Shown here in pieces: positions 33,667 to 41,972 of a stretch of 64,000 nucleotides of DNA (within the stretch, counting starts at the first letter, position 1; every line of letters begins with the position of its first letter). The translations under genes and the position numbers were made by a program. This DNA comes from Streptomyces griseorubiginosus (GTDB lineage Bacteria > Actinomycetota > Actinomycetes > Streptomycetales > Streptomycetaceae), in the NCBI RefSeq assembly GCF_001514195.1, contig NZ_KQ948734.1, positions 526,462 through 590,461 of the forward strand, given 5' to 3'. The notes under the pieces were generated by a model. It was given only the letters and a program-made list of their open reading frames with translations. It had not been told where the DNA came from and searched no databases.

Positions 33667-35256
33667 ATGAACGCACCCCTGAACACCCCGCGCATGGGCA
33701 TCCCCGCCCGTCTCGCGGACACCCTGAGCATGCCGGAGCGGCACGAGTACCTACGGCGGTCCCTGTCCCGGCGTGGTCTGCTCGCCGCGACCGCGGTCGC
33801 CGGCGCGGCCGGACTCGCCGCGAGCGGCACGGCACGGGCGGCCGGCCCCGACCTCGTCACCCGCTCGGCCACCGAGCACGTCGACGGCGCGCTCGTGGCG
33901 CCGTTCGGCCGGCACCTCGCCTACGGCGCCGACCCGCGCACCCAGATGCGGGTGTCCTGGCAGGTCCCGCTGCCCGTGCGCGACCCCTTCCTGCGGATCG
34001 GGCTCAGCCCGCTCGACCTCGGCCACAAGGTGCCCGCCGAGGTGCGGGACCTGTTCACCCCGGCCGGGGTCGGCAAGAGCGCCGACATCGACCAGTACTA
34101 CGTGCACGCGGCCCTGGACAACCTGCAGCCCGGGACCACCTACTACTACGGCGTCGGACACCGCGGCTTCGACCCGGCCCACCCCGGTGCCGCGCACACC
34201 GTCTACTCCTTCACCACCGCCCCCGACGCCCACAGCAGGCGGCCCTTCACGTTCACGGCCTTCGGCGACCAGAACCCGAGCTACACGTCGATCGGCCTCA
34301 ACGCCCTCGTCCAGGCCCAGAACCCGGCCTTCCACCTGCACGCCGGTGACATCTGCTACGCCGAGGAGACCGGGCACGGGCTGCCCGCCGACAGCAGCAA
34401 CTACGACGCCCGGCAGTGGGACCAGTTCCTCGCGCAGATCGAACCCACGTCCAGCCGGGTGCCGTGGATGGTGGCGTTCGGCAACCACGACATGGAGGCC
34501 TGGTACTCGCCCAACGGCTACGGCGGCAACGAGGCCCGCTTCACGCTCCCCGGCAACGGGTTCGACCCGGAGAAGGCACCGGGCGTGTACTCCTTCGTGC
34601 ACGGGAACGTGGCCGTCGTCTCGGTCGACGCCAACGACGTGTCGTACGAGATCCCGGCCAACCGGGGTTACACGGACGGCCGTCAGACCGCGTGGCTCGA
34701 CCGGCGGTTGGGGCAGCTGCGGAAGACGCCCGGTGTCGACTTCGTGGTGGTGTTCCATCACCACTGCGCCTACTCCACCACCAGCTCGCACGCCTCCGAG
34801 GGCGGGGTGCGGGAGCAGTGGGTGCCGCTGTACGAGAAGCACCAGGTGGACCTTGTCGTCAACGGGCACAACCACGTCTACGAGCGGACCGATCCGGTGG
34901 TGCAGGACAAGGCCGTGCGGGAGCTGCCGATCGGGGGCACGCACGAGCCGACCCGTGGCGGTGTCGTCTACGTGACCGCGGGCGCGGGCGGGGAGAGCGT
35001 CTACAGCTTTCCCGTGGCCGACAGCTACGAAGGGCACGAGGACGAGGTGGGCGCGGTGCCCACGTACTGCACCGGTGCCGGGGGCAAGGTCACCGAGAGC
35101 GTGGACTGGTCGCGGGTGCGGTACACCGGCTACTCGTTCATCCGGGTCGATGCGAAGCCGGCGCCGGCGGGGCGGACGGCCACGCTGACCGTGCGGGCGT
35201 TGGCGGCGACGGGGGCGGAGGTGGACCGGTTCGTCGTGGCGCGGAGGGCGGGCTGA
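33667..35256 (+). CDS. Tat-exported purple acid phosphatase-like metallophosphoesterase
   Basis: A 529-residue secreted enzyme. The twin-arginine signal SRRGLLAATAVAGAAGLAASGTARA is preceded by 35 residues. A fibronectin-III-like domain (MRVSWQVPLPV... LQPGTTYYYGVGHRGF) is followed by the metallophosphoesterase domain: FGDQ, LHAGDICYAEE, FGNHDMEAWY, VVFHHHCAYSTTSSHASEGG and NGHNHVYERTDP carry the Asp/Asn/His metal ligands. This layout matches plant-type purple acid phosphatases, probably for phosphate scavenging from phosphomonoesters. ATG 33667 is preferred; an earlier frame start at 33607 lacks support. Confidence 0.9.
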   Translation: MNAPLNTPRMGIPARLADTLSMPERHEYLRRSLSRRGLLAATAVAGAAGLAASGTARAAGPDLVTRSATEHVDGALVAPFGRHLAYGADPRTQMRVSWQVPLPVRDPFLRIGLSPLDLGHKVPAEVRDLFTPAGVGKSADIDQYYVHAALDNLQPGTTYYYGVGHRGFDPAHPGAAHTVYSFTTAPDAHSRRPFTFTAFGDQNPSYTSIGLNALVQAQNPAFHLHAGDICYAEETGHGLPADSSNYDARQWDQFLAQIEPTSSRVPWMVAFGNHDMEAWYSPNGYGGNEARFTLPGNGFDPEKAPGVYSFVHGNVAVVSVDANDVSYEIPANRGYTDGRQTAWLDRRLGQLRKTPGVDFVVVFHHHCAYSTTSSHASEGGVREQWVPLYEKHQVDLVVNGHNHVYERTDPVVQDKAVRELPIGGTHEPTRGGVVYVTAGAGGESVYSFPVADSYEGHEDEVGAVPTYCTGAGGKVTESVDWSRVRYTGYSFIRVDAKPAPAGRTATLTVRALAATGAEVDRFVVARRAG

Positions 35257-35340
35257 CGGGTGAGGTGAGGGGCGGCCCGGACGGGGGCCGCCCCTCGGAT
35301 CGGGGGTGGGTGCGGTTTCTCGGCGGGGGGTCGGGTCCCG

Positions 35341-37002
35341 TCAGATGCCGGCTGCCGCTGAGAGGTCCTGCTTGATCCTCGTCAGGAGGGCGGTCGCCTC
35401 GGTGCGGGCCGTCGGGAGGTCCGCGTGGGCGGACACCGGGATCACCACCTCCAGGTAGCACTTCAGCTTCGGCTCCGTGCCGCTCGGGCGGACGATGACC
35501 CGGGCGCCCGTGAGGGTGTAGCGCAGGCCGTCGGTGGGCGGGAGCCGGTCCGTGCCCCGGGTGAGGTCCTCCGCCTTGGTGATGGGCAGGCCCGCGAGCT
35601 CGGTCGGCGGGTGCTCGCGGAGCCGCTCCATCGCCCTGGCGATGATCGACAGGTCCTCCACGCGGACCGAGAGCTGGTCCGTGGCGTGCAGACCGTGTTC
35701 CACGGCGATGTCGTCGAGGAGGTCGGTGAGCGTACGGCCCTGTTCCTTCAGCCCGGAGGCGAGCTCCGTGATGAGGAGGGCCGCGGTGATGCCGTCCTTG
35801 TCGCGGACGCCCTCGGGGTCCACGCAGTAGCCGAGGGCCTCCTCGTAGCCGAAGCGCAGGCCCTCCACGCGGGCGATCCACTTGAAGCCGGTGAGGGTCT
35901 CCTCGTAGGGGAGGCCCGCCTTCTCGGCGATCCGGCCGAGGAGGGAGGAGGAGACGATCGACTCGGCGAAGGTGCCCTGTGCTCCGCGGGTCACCAGGTG
36001 GGTGGCGAGGAGGGAGCCGACCTCGTCGCCGCTCAGCATGCGCCAGCCGGTGCCGTCCTCGGTGCCGGTGTCCTTGGTGCGGTTGTCCTTGACGGCCACT
36101 GCGCAGCGGTCGGCGTCGGGGTCGTTCGCGATGATCAGGTCGGGGTCGGTCTCGCTCGCCTTCGCGAAGGCCAGGTCCATCGCGCCGGGCTCTTCCGGGT
36201 TGGGGAAGGCGACGGTCGGGAAGTCGGGGTCCGGGTCGGCCTGTTCCGCGACGAGGTCCGGGGTGGGGAAGCCCGCGCGGGCGAACGCGGCGAGGAGGGT
36301 GTCCTTGCCGACGCCGTGCATCGCCGTGTAGACGGTACGGGCGGTGCGGGGGGAGCCGGCGGCGAGTACGGCGTCCGTGCGGGCGAGATAGGCGTCGAGG
36401 ACCGCGTCGTCGAGGGTCTCCCAGCCGGTGTCGGGGCGGGGAACGTCGAGGAGGGACCCGATTGCCTCGATCTCCGCGGCGATCTCCGCGTCGGCGGGCG
36501 GGACGATCTGGGAGCCGTCGCCGAGGTAGACCTTGTAGCCGTTGTCGCGAGGCGGGTTGTGGCTGGCGGTGACCTCCACGCCGGCCACCGCGCCCAGGTG
36601 CCTTATGGCGAACGCCAGGACGGGGGTGGGGAGGGGGCGGGGGAGGATTTTCGCGGTGAGGCCGGCGCCGGTCATGACGGCGGCGGTGTCCTGGGCGAAG
36701 TCCTTCGACTTGTGGCGGGCGTCGTAGCCGATGACGACGGCGCCGTTGCTGTTGCCGTGCTTCTTGAGGTAGGCGGCGAGGCCGGCGGCGGCTCGGATGA
36801 CGACCGTGCGGTTCATGCGCATCGGTCCGGCGCCGAGTTCGCCTCGCAGGCCGGCGGTGCCGAACTGGAGGGTGCCGCTGAAGCGGGCTTCCAGTTCCTT
36901 GACGTCTCCGGCTTCGATGAGCTGGGCGAGTTCGGTGCGGGTGTCGGGGTCGGGGTCCTCGGTGAGCCAGGTCTGGGCCCGGGAGGTGAGGTCGTCGCGC
37001 AC
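35341..37002 (-). CDS. phosphoglucomutase/phosphomannomutase family phosphosugar mutase
   Basis: A 553-residue alpha-D-phosphohexomutase. Domain 1 has the phosphoserine loop TASHNPPRDNGYKVY, domain 2 the metal site NDPDADRCAV, domain 3 the sugar loop GYEEALGYCVDP, and domain 4 the phosphate site RPSGTEPKLKCYLE. At this length and with this N-terminus it resembles the PgmB2/PMM-like enzymes that also act as phosphopentomutases (deoxyribose-1-phosphate to 5-phosphate). That would link the phosphorylases to deoC. GTG 37002 is used. It lies downstream of the purine nucleoside phosphorylase gene, separated by a 327-bp hairpin element. Confidence 0.9.
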   Translation of the reverse strand: MRDDLTSRAQTWLTEDPDPDTRTELAQLIEAGDVKELEARFSGTLQFGTAGLRGELGAGPMRMNRTVVIRAAAGLAAYLKKHGNSNGAVVIGYDARHKSKDFAQDTAAVMTGAGLTAKILPRPLPTPVLAFAIRHLGAVAGVEVTASHNPPRDNGYKVYLGDGSQIVPPADAEIAAEIEAIGSLLDVPRPDTGWETLDDAVLDAYLARTDAVLAAGSPRTARTVYTAMHGVGKDTLLAAFARAGFPTPDLVAEQADPDPDFPTVAFPNPEEPGAMDLAFAKASETDPDLIIANDPDADRCAVAVKDNRTKDTGTEDGTGWRMLSGDEVGSLLATHLVTRGAQGTFAESIVSSSLLGRIAEKAGLPYEETLTGFKWIARVEGLRFGYEEALGYCVDPEGVRDKDGITAALLITELASGLKEQGRTLTDLLDDIAVEHGLHATDQLSVRVEDLSIIARAMERLREHPPTELAGLPITKAEDLTRGTDRLPPTDGLRYTLTGARVIVRPSGTEPKLKCYLEVVIPVSAHADLPTARTEATALLTRIKQDLSAAAGI

Positions 37003-37058
37003 GGTTCGGTCAGCCTCTCGTTGTCGGTTGAGTGCGGCGTGGTGGGGGCGGGCGTTTT

Positions 37059-37385
37059 GCGCAGTTCCCCGCGCCCCTGGAGGCCTGCGGCGGCCTCTTG
37101 CGGTCCGGTGGGGGCGTGTGTAGCGCGTTCTGTCCGGTGGGTGGGTCGGTGCCGGGGTGGGGGGTGTCCGTCCTCGGTCCGGCGGCTCGGTCTCTTCAAA
37201 GGGGCCCGGTTCCGGACGCCGGCCGCTGCGGGCGGACACCCCCCACCCCGTCCCCTGCCCGCCGTACGCGGCGAACGGCCGGTGGGGGCGTCCGCGCGCG
37301 GTCAACGGTCCGGTGGGGCGGAGGCGCTAACGGTCCGGTGGGGGCGGGCGTGACTGCAACTCCTCAGGGGCGCGGGGAACTGCGC
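37059..37385. repeat. 327-bp hairpin element with 20-bp terminal inverted repeats (copy A)
   Basis: Left arm GCGCAGTTCCCCGCGCCCCT (37059-37078) and right arm AGGGGCGCGGGGAACTGCGC (37366-37385) are exact inverted repeats. Inside, GGGGTGGGGGGTGTCCG (37154-37170) pairs with CGGACACCCCCCACCCC (37233-37249). It shares most of its inner sequence with the element at 51313. It fills the gap between the phosphorylase stop and the mutase start; no gene is present there. Confidence 0.8.
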
Positions 37386-37468
37386 GACTAGCCACGACGC
37401 TCCCGCACTCGCCCGACTACCGAACCCGGTACCCCCCTAGCGCACAGGGCCCGCTACCCCTGACCCCG

Positions 37469-38293
37469 TCAGATTCGTTCGAGCACCTGTGCCAGCAGGG
37501 ACCCCATCCGCGTCGCGCTGTCGCGGCCCGCCTGGAGGACCTCCTCGTGGTTCAGGGGCTCGCCCGTCATGCCCGCCGCCAGGTTCGTGACCAGGGAGAT
37601 GCCGAGGACCTCCGCACCCGCCTCGCGCGCAGCGATCGCTTCGAGGACCGTCGACATGCCCACCAGGTCCGCGCCGATGACGCGGGCCATGCGGATCTCC
37701 GCCGGAGTCTCGTAGTGCGGGCCGGGGAACTGGGCGTAGACGCCCTCCTCCAGCGTGGGGTCGACCTCCTTGCACAGGGCGCGCAGGCGCGGGGAGTACA
37801 GGTCGGTCAGGTCGACGAAGTTCGCGCCGATGATCGGGGAGGTCGCCGTGAGGTTGATGTGGTCGCTGATCAGGACCGGCTGGCCGGGGCGCATGCCCTC
37901 GCGGAGGCCGCCGCAGCCGTTGGTGAGGACGATCGTCTTGCAGCCGGCGGCCACGGCGGTGCGCACGCCGTGGGCCACGGCCGCCACGCCACGGCCCTCG
38001 TAGTAGTGGGTGCGGCCGAGGAAGACCAGGGCCCGCTTCTCACCGATCCGGTACGAGCGGATCTTGCCGCCGTGTCCCTCCACCGCCGGCGGCGGGAACC
38101 CGGGCAGCTCGGTGACCTGGAACTCGGCGTCCGGGGCGCCGAGGGCGTCCACGGCCGGCGCCCAGCCGGAGCCCATCACGAGGGCGACGTCGTGGGTCTC
38201 GGCGCCGGTCAGTTCGCGCAGGCGGGCGGCGGCGGCGTCGGCGGCGGCGTGGGGGTCGCCCTGGATGTCGTCCGGAAGAAGAGATGCGTTCAC
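37469..38293 (-). CDS. purine-nucleoside phosphorylase (trimeric, class I PNP-like)
   Basis: A 274-residue enzyme of the trimeric PNP/MTAP family, splitting inosine and guanosine (or deoxy forms) with phosphate. [11 protein letters not shown] holds the phosphate-binding loop, [10 protein letters not shown] and LTNGCGG follow, and [12 protein letters not shown] carries the catalytic glutamate; the base-binding Asn sits in [12 protein letters not shown] 38293 lies 25 bases downstream of the CTACGCGCGTAG operator. It uses inosine from adenosine deaminase and feeds ribose-1-phosphate to the mutase behind it. Gene names punA and deoD are both used for such genes, so none is assigned. Confidence 0.92.
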   Translation of the reverse strand: MNASLLPDDIQGDPHAAADAAAARLRELTGAETHDVALVMGSGWAPAVDALGAPDAEFQVTELPGFPPPAVEGHGGKIRSYRIGEKRALVFLGRTHYYEGRGVAAVAHGVRTAVAAGCKTIVLTNGCGGLREGMRPGQPVLISDHINLTATSPIIGANFVDLTDLYSPRLRALCKEVDPTLEEGVYAQFPGPHYETPAEIRMARVIGADLVGMSTVLEAIAAREAGAEVLGISLVTNLAAGMTGEPLNHEEVLQAGRDSATRMGSLLAQVLERI

Positions 38294-38318
38294 GCGGACG
38301 AGGGTAGCCGGTCGGAGC

Positions 38319-38330
38319 CTACGCGCGTAG
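38319..38330. promoter_or_regulatory. nucleoside-regulon operator upstream of purine nucleoside phosphorylase
   Basis: Perfect CTACGCGCGTAG 25 bases before the start codon. Downstream flank AT and upstream flank C resemble the copies at add and deoC. Confidence 0.7.
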
Positions 38331-38390
38331 ATGACAGAGCTGACGGGATGGCGATCGTTGTCTTGTCGTTTCCAACCAAAGGCCGGAACG

Positions 38391-38828
38391 TCAGCAGGGA
38401 CGCTTGCGCAGTTCCATCACGTAGTCGTGCGGGGCGCCCGCCGATTCCGCCGCGTCGGCCACCTCGCCCAGATAGCGGGCCGAGGGGAGACCGCCCTCGT
38501 AGCCGTTCAGGACGTACGTCCAGGCCTGCTCCTCGCCCTCCAGGGTGTGGATCCGGACGCGGGTGCGGCGGTAGATGTCCAGGCCCACGCCCTCCCAGCG
38601 GTCCATGGAGTCGTCGTCGGCGGGCGCGATGTCGTAGAGCGCGACGAAGACCTGGGAGAGGGGGTCCTCGACGATCGTGGCCAGCGCCCCCTCCCAGCCC
38701 ATGTGCTCACCGCCGAAGGTCAGCCGCCAGCCGTTCAACCACCCCGTGGCACGCATCGGCGAGTGCGGGGCGCGGCGGGTCATCAGCCGCGCGTCGAGGT
38801 TGCCGGCGTAGGCGGCGTAGAGCGACAT
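38391..38828 (-). CDS. gamma-glutamylcyclotransferase family protein
   Basis: A 145-residue protein of the AIG2/GGCT fold: [20 protein letters not shown] is the glycine-rich substrate loop (YGSN in classical members), with [32 protein letters not shown] and [31 protein letters not shown] as later blocks. Glutamates in the second block are candidates for the catalytic residue. It may cyclise gamma-glutamyl peptides or handle another gamma-glutamyl compound. ATG 38828 has a weak ribosome site. It is divergent from the LpdA-like gene and converges with nothing nearby. Confidence 0.8.
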   Translation of the reverse strand: MSLYAAYAGNLDARLMTRRAPHSPMRATGWLNGWRLTFGGEHMGWEGALATIVEDPLSQVFVALYDIAPADDDSMDRWEGVGLDIYRRTRVRIHTLEGEEQAWTYVLNGYEGGLPSARYLGEVADAAESAGAPHDYVMELRKRPC

Positions 38829-38924
38829 GCGACGAGGGTACGGCAGCCTTCCCCGGCGTCTCTCCCGTAACAGAGGTATCTCGGGACGGGCCCCAGGCAG
38901 TGGCACCCCGGGTCGTGCGGGACA

Positions 38925-40373
38925 ATGGAGTACGTGACTCGGATCGTGATCATCGGTGGCGGACCCGGCGGATACGAGGCGGCCCTGGTGGCCGCCCAGC
39001 TCGGCGCGGAGGTGACCGTCGTCGACTGCGACGGTCTGGGCGGGGCGTCGGTGCTGACCGACTGCGTCCCGTCGAAGACCCTTATCGCGACGGCTGAGGT
39101 CATGACGACCTTCGACTCGTCCTACGAGGAGCTGGGGATCATCGTCGCCGACGACACCCCGCCCCTGGAGCAGGCCGCCCGGGTGGTGGGCGTCGACCTG
39201 GGCAAGGTCAACCGGCGGGTGAAGCGGCTGGCCCTTGCCCAGTCGCATGACATCACCGCTTCCGTGACGCGCGCCGGAGCCCGGGTGCTGCGCGGGCGTG
39301 GACGGCTCGAGGGCATGCAGGCGCTCGACGGGTCCCGCAAGGTCGTCGCGCGGGCCGTCGACGGCAGTGAGGAGACCCTCGTCGCGGACGCGGTGCTCAT
39401 CGCCACCGGCGCGCACCCCCGTGAGGTTCCCGACGCGCAGCCCGACGGGGAGCGCATCCTCAACTGGACCCAGGTCTACAACCTCGACGAGCTTCCCGAG
39501 GAGCTCATCGTCGTCGGTTCCGGTGTGACCGGTGCCGAGTTCGCCGGTGCCTACCAGGCGCTCGGGTCCAAGGTGACCCTCGTGTCGTCCCGGGACCGGG
39601 TGCTGCCCGGTGAGGACCCGGACGCGGCCGCCGTCCTGGAGGACGTCTTCCGGCGGCGCGGCATGAACGTCATGGCCCGCTCCCGTGCCCAGTCCGCCAA
39701 GCGGGTCGGGGACCGGGTCGAGGTCACGCTCGCGGACGGCCGGGTCATCAGCGGGTCGCACTGCCTCATGGCCGTCGGCGCCATTCCCAACAGCGCGGGC
39801 ATGGGGCTGGAGGAGGCCGGCGTCAAGCTGCGGGACTCCGGGCACATCTGGACCGACAAGGTGTCCAGGACGACGGCTCCTGGCGTCTATGCCGCCGGTG
39901 ACGTGACCGGTGTCTTCGCGCTCGCCTCCGTCGCCGCCATGCAGGGGCGTATCGCCATGTACCACTTCCTCGGCGACGCGGTGGCCCCGCTGAACCTCAA
40001 GACGGTCTCCTCCAACGTCTTCACCGACCCGGAGATCGCCACCGTCGGCTACTCCCAGGCCGACGTGGACGGCGGCAAGATCGACGCCCGGGTCGTGAAG
40101 CTGCCGTTGCTCAGGAACCCGCGCGCCAAGATGCAGGGCATCCGCGACGGCTTCGTCAAGATCTTCTGCCGGCCCGGCACCGGGATCGTCGTCGGCGGTG
40201 TCGTCGTCGCCCCCCGCGCCTCGGAACTCATCCACCCCATCTCGATCGCGGTCGACAACAATCTGACGGTCGAACAGATCGCGAACGCGTTCACCGTTTA
40301 CCCCTCCCTTTCGGGGTCGATCGCCGAGGTGGCACGGCAGTTGCACACGCGCAAGGAGACCGGCGGGGCCTGA
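38925..40373 (+). CDS. LpdA-like NAD(P)H:quinone dehydrogenase flavoprotein
   Basis: A 482-residue two-dinucleotide-fold FAD/NAD oxidoreductase resembling dihydrolipoamide dehydrogenases. The FAD loop IIGGGPGGYEAA is at residues 8-19 and the NAD loop VVGSGVTGAEFAG near 196; the dimerisation domain closes the protein (TVYPSLSGSIAEVAR). Where lipoamide dehydrogenases have the redox pair CxxxxC, it reads GGASVLTDCVPSK, so only one cysteine remains and disulfide chemistry is impossible. The same loss marks Mycobacterium LpdA (Rv3303c), a quinone reductase. ATG 38925 is used; GTG 38934 is an alternative. Confidence 0.88.
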   Translation: MEYVTRIVIIGGGPGGYEAALVAAQLGAEVTVVDCDGLGGASVLTDCVPSKTLIATAEVMTTFDSSYEELGIIVADDTPPLEQAARVVGVDLGKVNRRVKRLALAQSHDITASVTRAGARVLRGRGRLEGMQALDGSRKVVARAVDGSEETLVADAVLIATGAHPREVPDAQPDGERILNWTQVYNLDELPEELIVVGSGVTGAEFAGAYQALGSKVTLVSSRDRVLPGEDPDAAAVLEDVFRRRGMNVMARSRAQSAKRVGDRVEVTLADGRVISGSHCLMAVGAIPNSAGMGLEEAGVKLRDSGHIWTDKVSRTTAPGVYAAGDVTGVFALASVAAMQGRIAMYHFLGDAVAPLNLKTVSSNVFTDPEIATVGYSQADVDGGKIDARVVKLPLLRNPRAKMQGIRDGFVKIFCRPGTGIVVGGVVVAPRASELIHPISIAVDNNLTVEQIANAFTVYPSLSGSIAEVARQLHTRKETGGA

Positions 40374-40539
40374 CGGCCGAAAGCGATTCCTGCCTGGTCA
40401 CGGGGAGTTGTCGACCATTCGTGCGGCATAGGCGGGTGGATTAGGCCCTATACCACTTCCCGTCCTACTGTGCGAACAACTTCGGTAATTCGGCGCATAC
40501 TGCTGAAAGCAGACGGTCGTTGGGGTTACTGTCAGTTTC

Positions 40540-41508
40540 GTGTTCGCTGCAGAACGTCGCCAATTGATCCTCGAAATGGTGCGGGCCAACGGAGCCGTGT
40601 CGCTCCGTGAGCTCGCCCGCGTCGTCCAGACCTCCGAAGTGACCGTACGGCGGGACGTGCGCGCACTGGAGGCAGAAGGACTCCTCGACCGCCGGCATGG
40701 CGGTGCGGTATTGCCGGGCGGGTTCACGCGGGAGTCCGGCTTTCCGCAGAAATCGCATCTCGCGACCGCCGAGAAGACGGCCATCGCCGATCTCGCCGCG
40801 GGTCTCGTCGAAGAGGGCGAGGCCATTGTGGTGGGGGCGGGTACCACCACACAGGAGCTGGCCCGCCGGCTCGCCCGGGTGCCCGGTCTGACCGTCGTGA
40901 CCAATTCCCTCCTGGTGGCCCAGGCGCTCGCCCACGCCAACCGGGTGGAGGTCGTGATGACCGGCGGCACCCTGCGCGGTTCCAACTACGCCCTGGTGGG
41001 CTCCGGGGCCGAACAGTCGCTCCAGGGGCTCCGGGTCTCGCGCGCCTTCCTCTCCGGGAGCGGGCTCACCGCGGAACGCGGTCTCTCCACGTCCAACATG
41101 CTGTCGGCGTCCGTCGACCGGGCGCTGGTGCAGGCCGCCGCGGAGGTCGTCGTCCTCGCCGACCACACCAAGCTCGGCACCGACACCATGTTCCAGACCG
41201 TGCCGACGGATGTGATCACCCGCCTGGTCACCGACGAGCCCCCGGCCCATGACGACCGGGCCGGCACGGAACTCCAGGCGCTCGCCGACCAGGGGGTGCA
41301 GATCGCCGTGGCCGGCGCGTCGGGAGCGCCGGGGGGTGATCAGGTCCCGGCGCGCCGGGGTCAGGAGCGCCGGGACGTACCCCTGCCGGGGCCTCGCCGC
41401 GGTCAGGTCCCGGCGGGCGCCGGCCCCACCCTCCGGACGGCCGCGGTACTGGGGGAGACACCTCCGGGCGCGGAGCGTGCGCGTGTGGCGGATCTACGAC
41501 GGCGGTGA
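40540..41508 (+). CDS. DeoR/GlpR family transcriptional regulator
   Basis: A 322-residue DeoR-type repressor. The winged HTH (RRQLILEMVRANGAVSLRELARVVQTSEVTVRRDVRALEAEGLLDRRHGGAVLP) spans residues 6-59, then the sugar-phosphate isomerase-like effector domain with VVGAGTTTQELARRL, VVTNSLLVA and VMTGGTLR. After residue 245 a basic, Pro/Arg-rich tail of about 75 residues contains DVPLPGPRRGQVPAG-like repeats and is not part of the family. GTG 40540 is used. Such proteins answer to phosphorylated sugars; the target is unknown, and the CTACGCGCGTAG operators are not typical DeoR direct repeats. Confidence 0.88.
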   Translation: MFAAERRQLILEMVRANGAVSLRELARVVQTSEVTVRRDVRALEAEGLLDRRHGGAVLPGGFTRESGFPQKSHLATAEKTAIADLAAGLVEEGEAIVVGAGTTTQELARRLARVPGLTVVTNSLLVAQALAHANRVEVVMTGGTLRGSNYALVGSGAEQSLQGLRVSRAFLSGSGLTAERGLSTSNMLSASVDRALVQAAAEVVVLADHTKLGTDTMFQTVPTDVITRLVTDEPPAHDDRAGTELQALADQGVQIAVAGASGAPGGDQVPARRGQERRDVPLPGPRRGQVPAGAGPTLRTAAVLGETPPGAERARVADLRRR

Positions 41509-41972
41509 CGGGGGCGCGCTTCGGCTGGGGGGCCGGGGCGGAGAGTCGTCGGGCGGGGTGCCGGGGCTGGCGGAGGCAGGGGGGCTGTCTCTGAGTGTCG
41601 TCCTGCGGGGGCTGGGGAGGCCGCGGCTGCGTCTGTGACGCGCGGCCAGGTGCCGGGCCACGGCGTGCGAGTCGTCGCGGGGGTGTCCGGTGCGGTCGTG
41701 GCGCGGATGCGGGGCCGTGGGGGCTGGTGGTTGGCGTTCGCGGGGTGGTGCTGCGTAGAGGGTGCCGTGCCGCGTATGCGCACCCGGGTTGAGGCGCCGC
41801 CCTCCTCGAGGTGAGGAAGAGGCCGCCCTCCCGCTGGTCAGGTCGCCGTGGGCGTGCCGGCGCGGTTTCCCTCGTCTAGGCCATTGCCACGGGGAACGGG
41901 GAAACGAGGCGCCCCGCGGACCTGCGCTCAGGTTCGCGGGGCGCCTCGTGGGCGTCGTGCCGGACGAGGTCG
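41509..41972. other. 464-bp gene-free stretch with terminator
   Basis: Open frames here lack ribosome sites and protein-like motifs. The region is G-rich to about 41760, then less so. A strong hairpin at 41914-41949 ends the carboxylase alpha gene. A second short dyad, TTTCCCTCGT to GGGGAAACGAG, lies just before it. No repeat of the families found elsewhere is present. Confidence 0.6.
41914..41949 (-). terminator. hairpin terminator of the acyl-CoA carboxylase alpha gene
   Basis: ACGAGGCGCCCCGCG pairs with CGCGGGGCGCCTCGT and extends inward with one mismatch, leaving a small loop; it is 24 bases from the stop of the minus-strand carboxylase gene. Confidence 0.8.

Noticed and set aside
40540..41508. 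The DeoR protein as owner of the CTACGCGCGTAG sites
   Set aside because: Not supported: DeoR/GlpR operators are usually direct or loose repeats and no copy lies upstream of this gene. Left open, not claimed.
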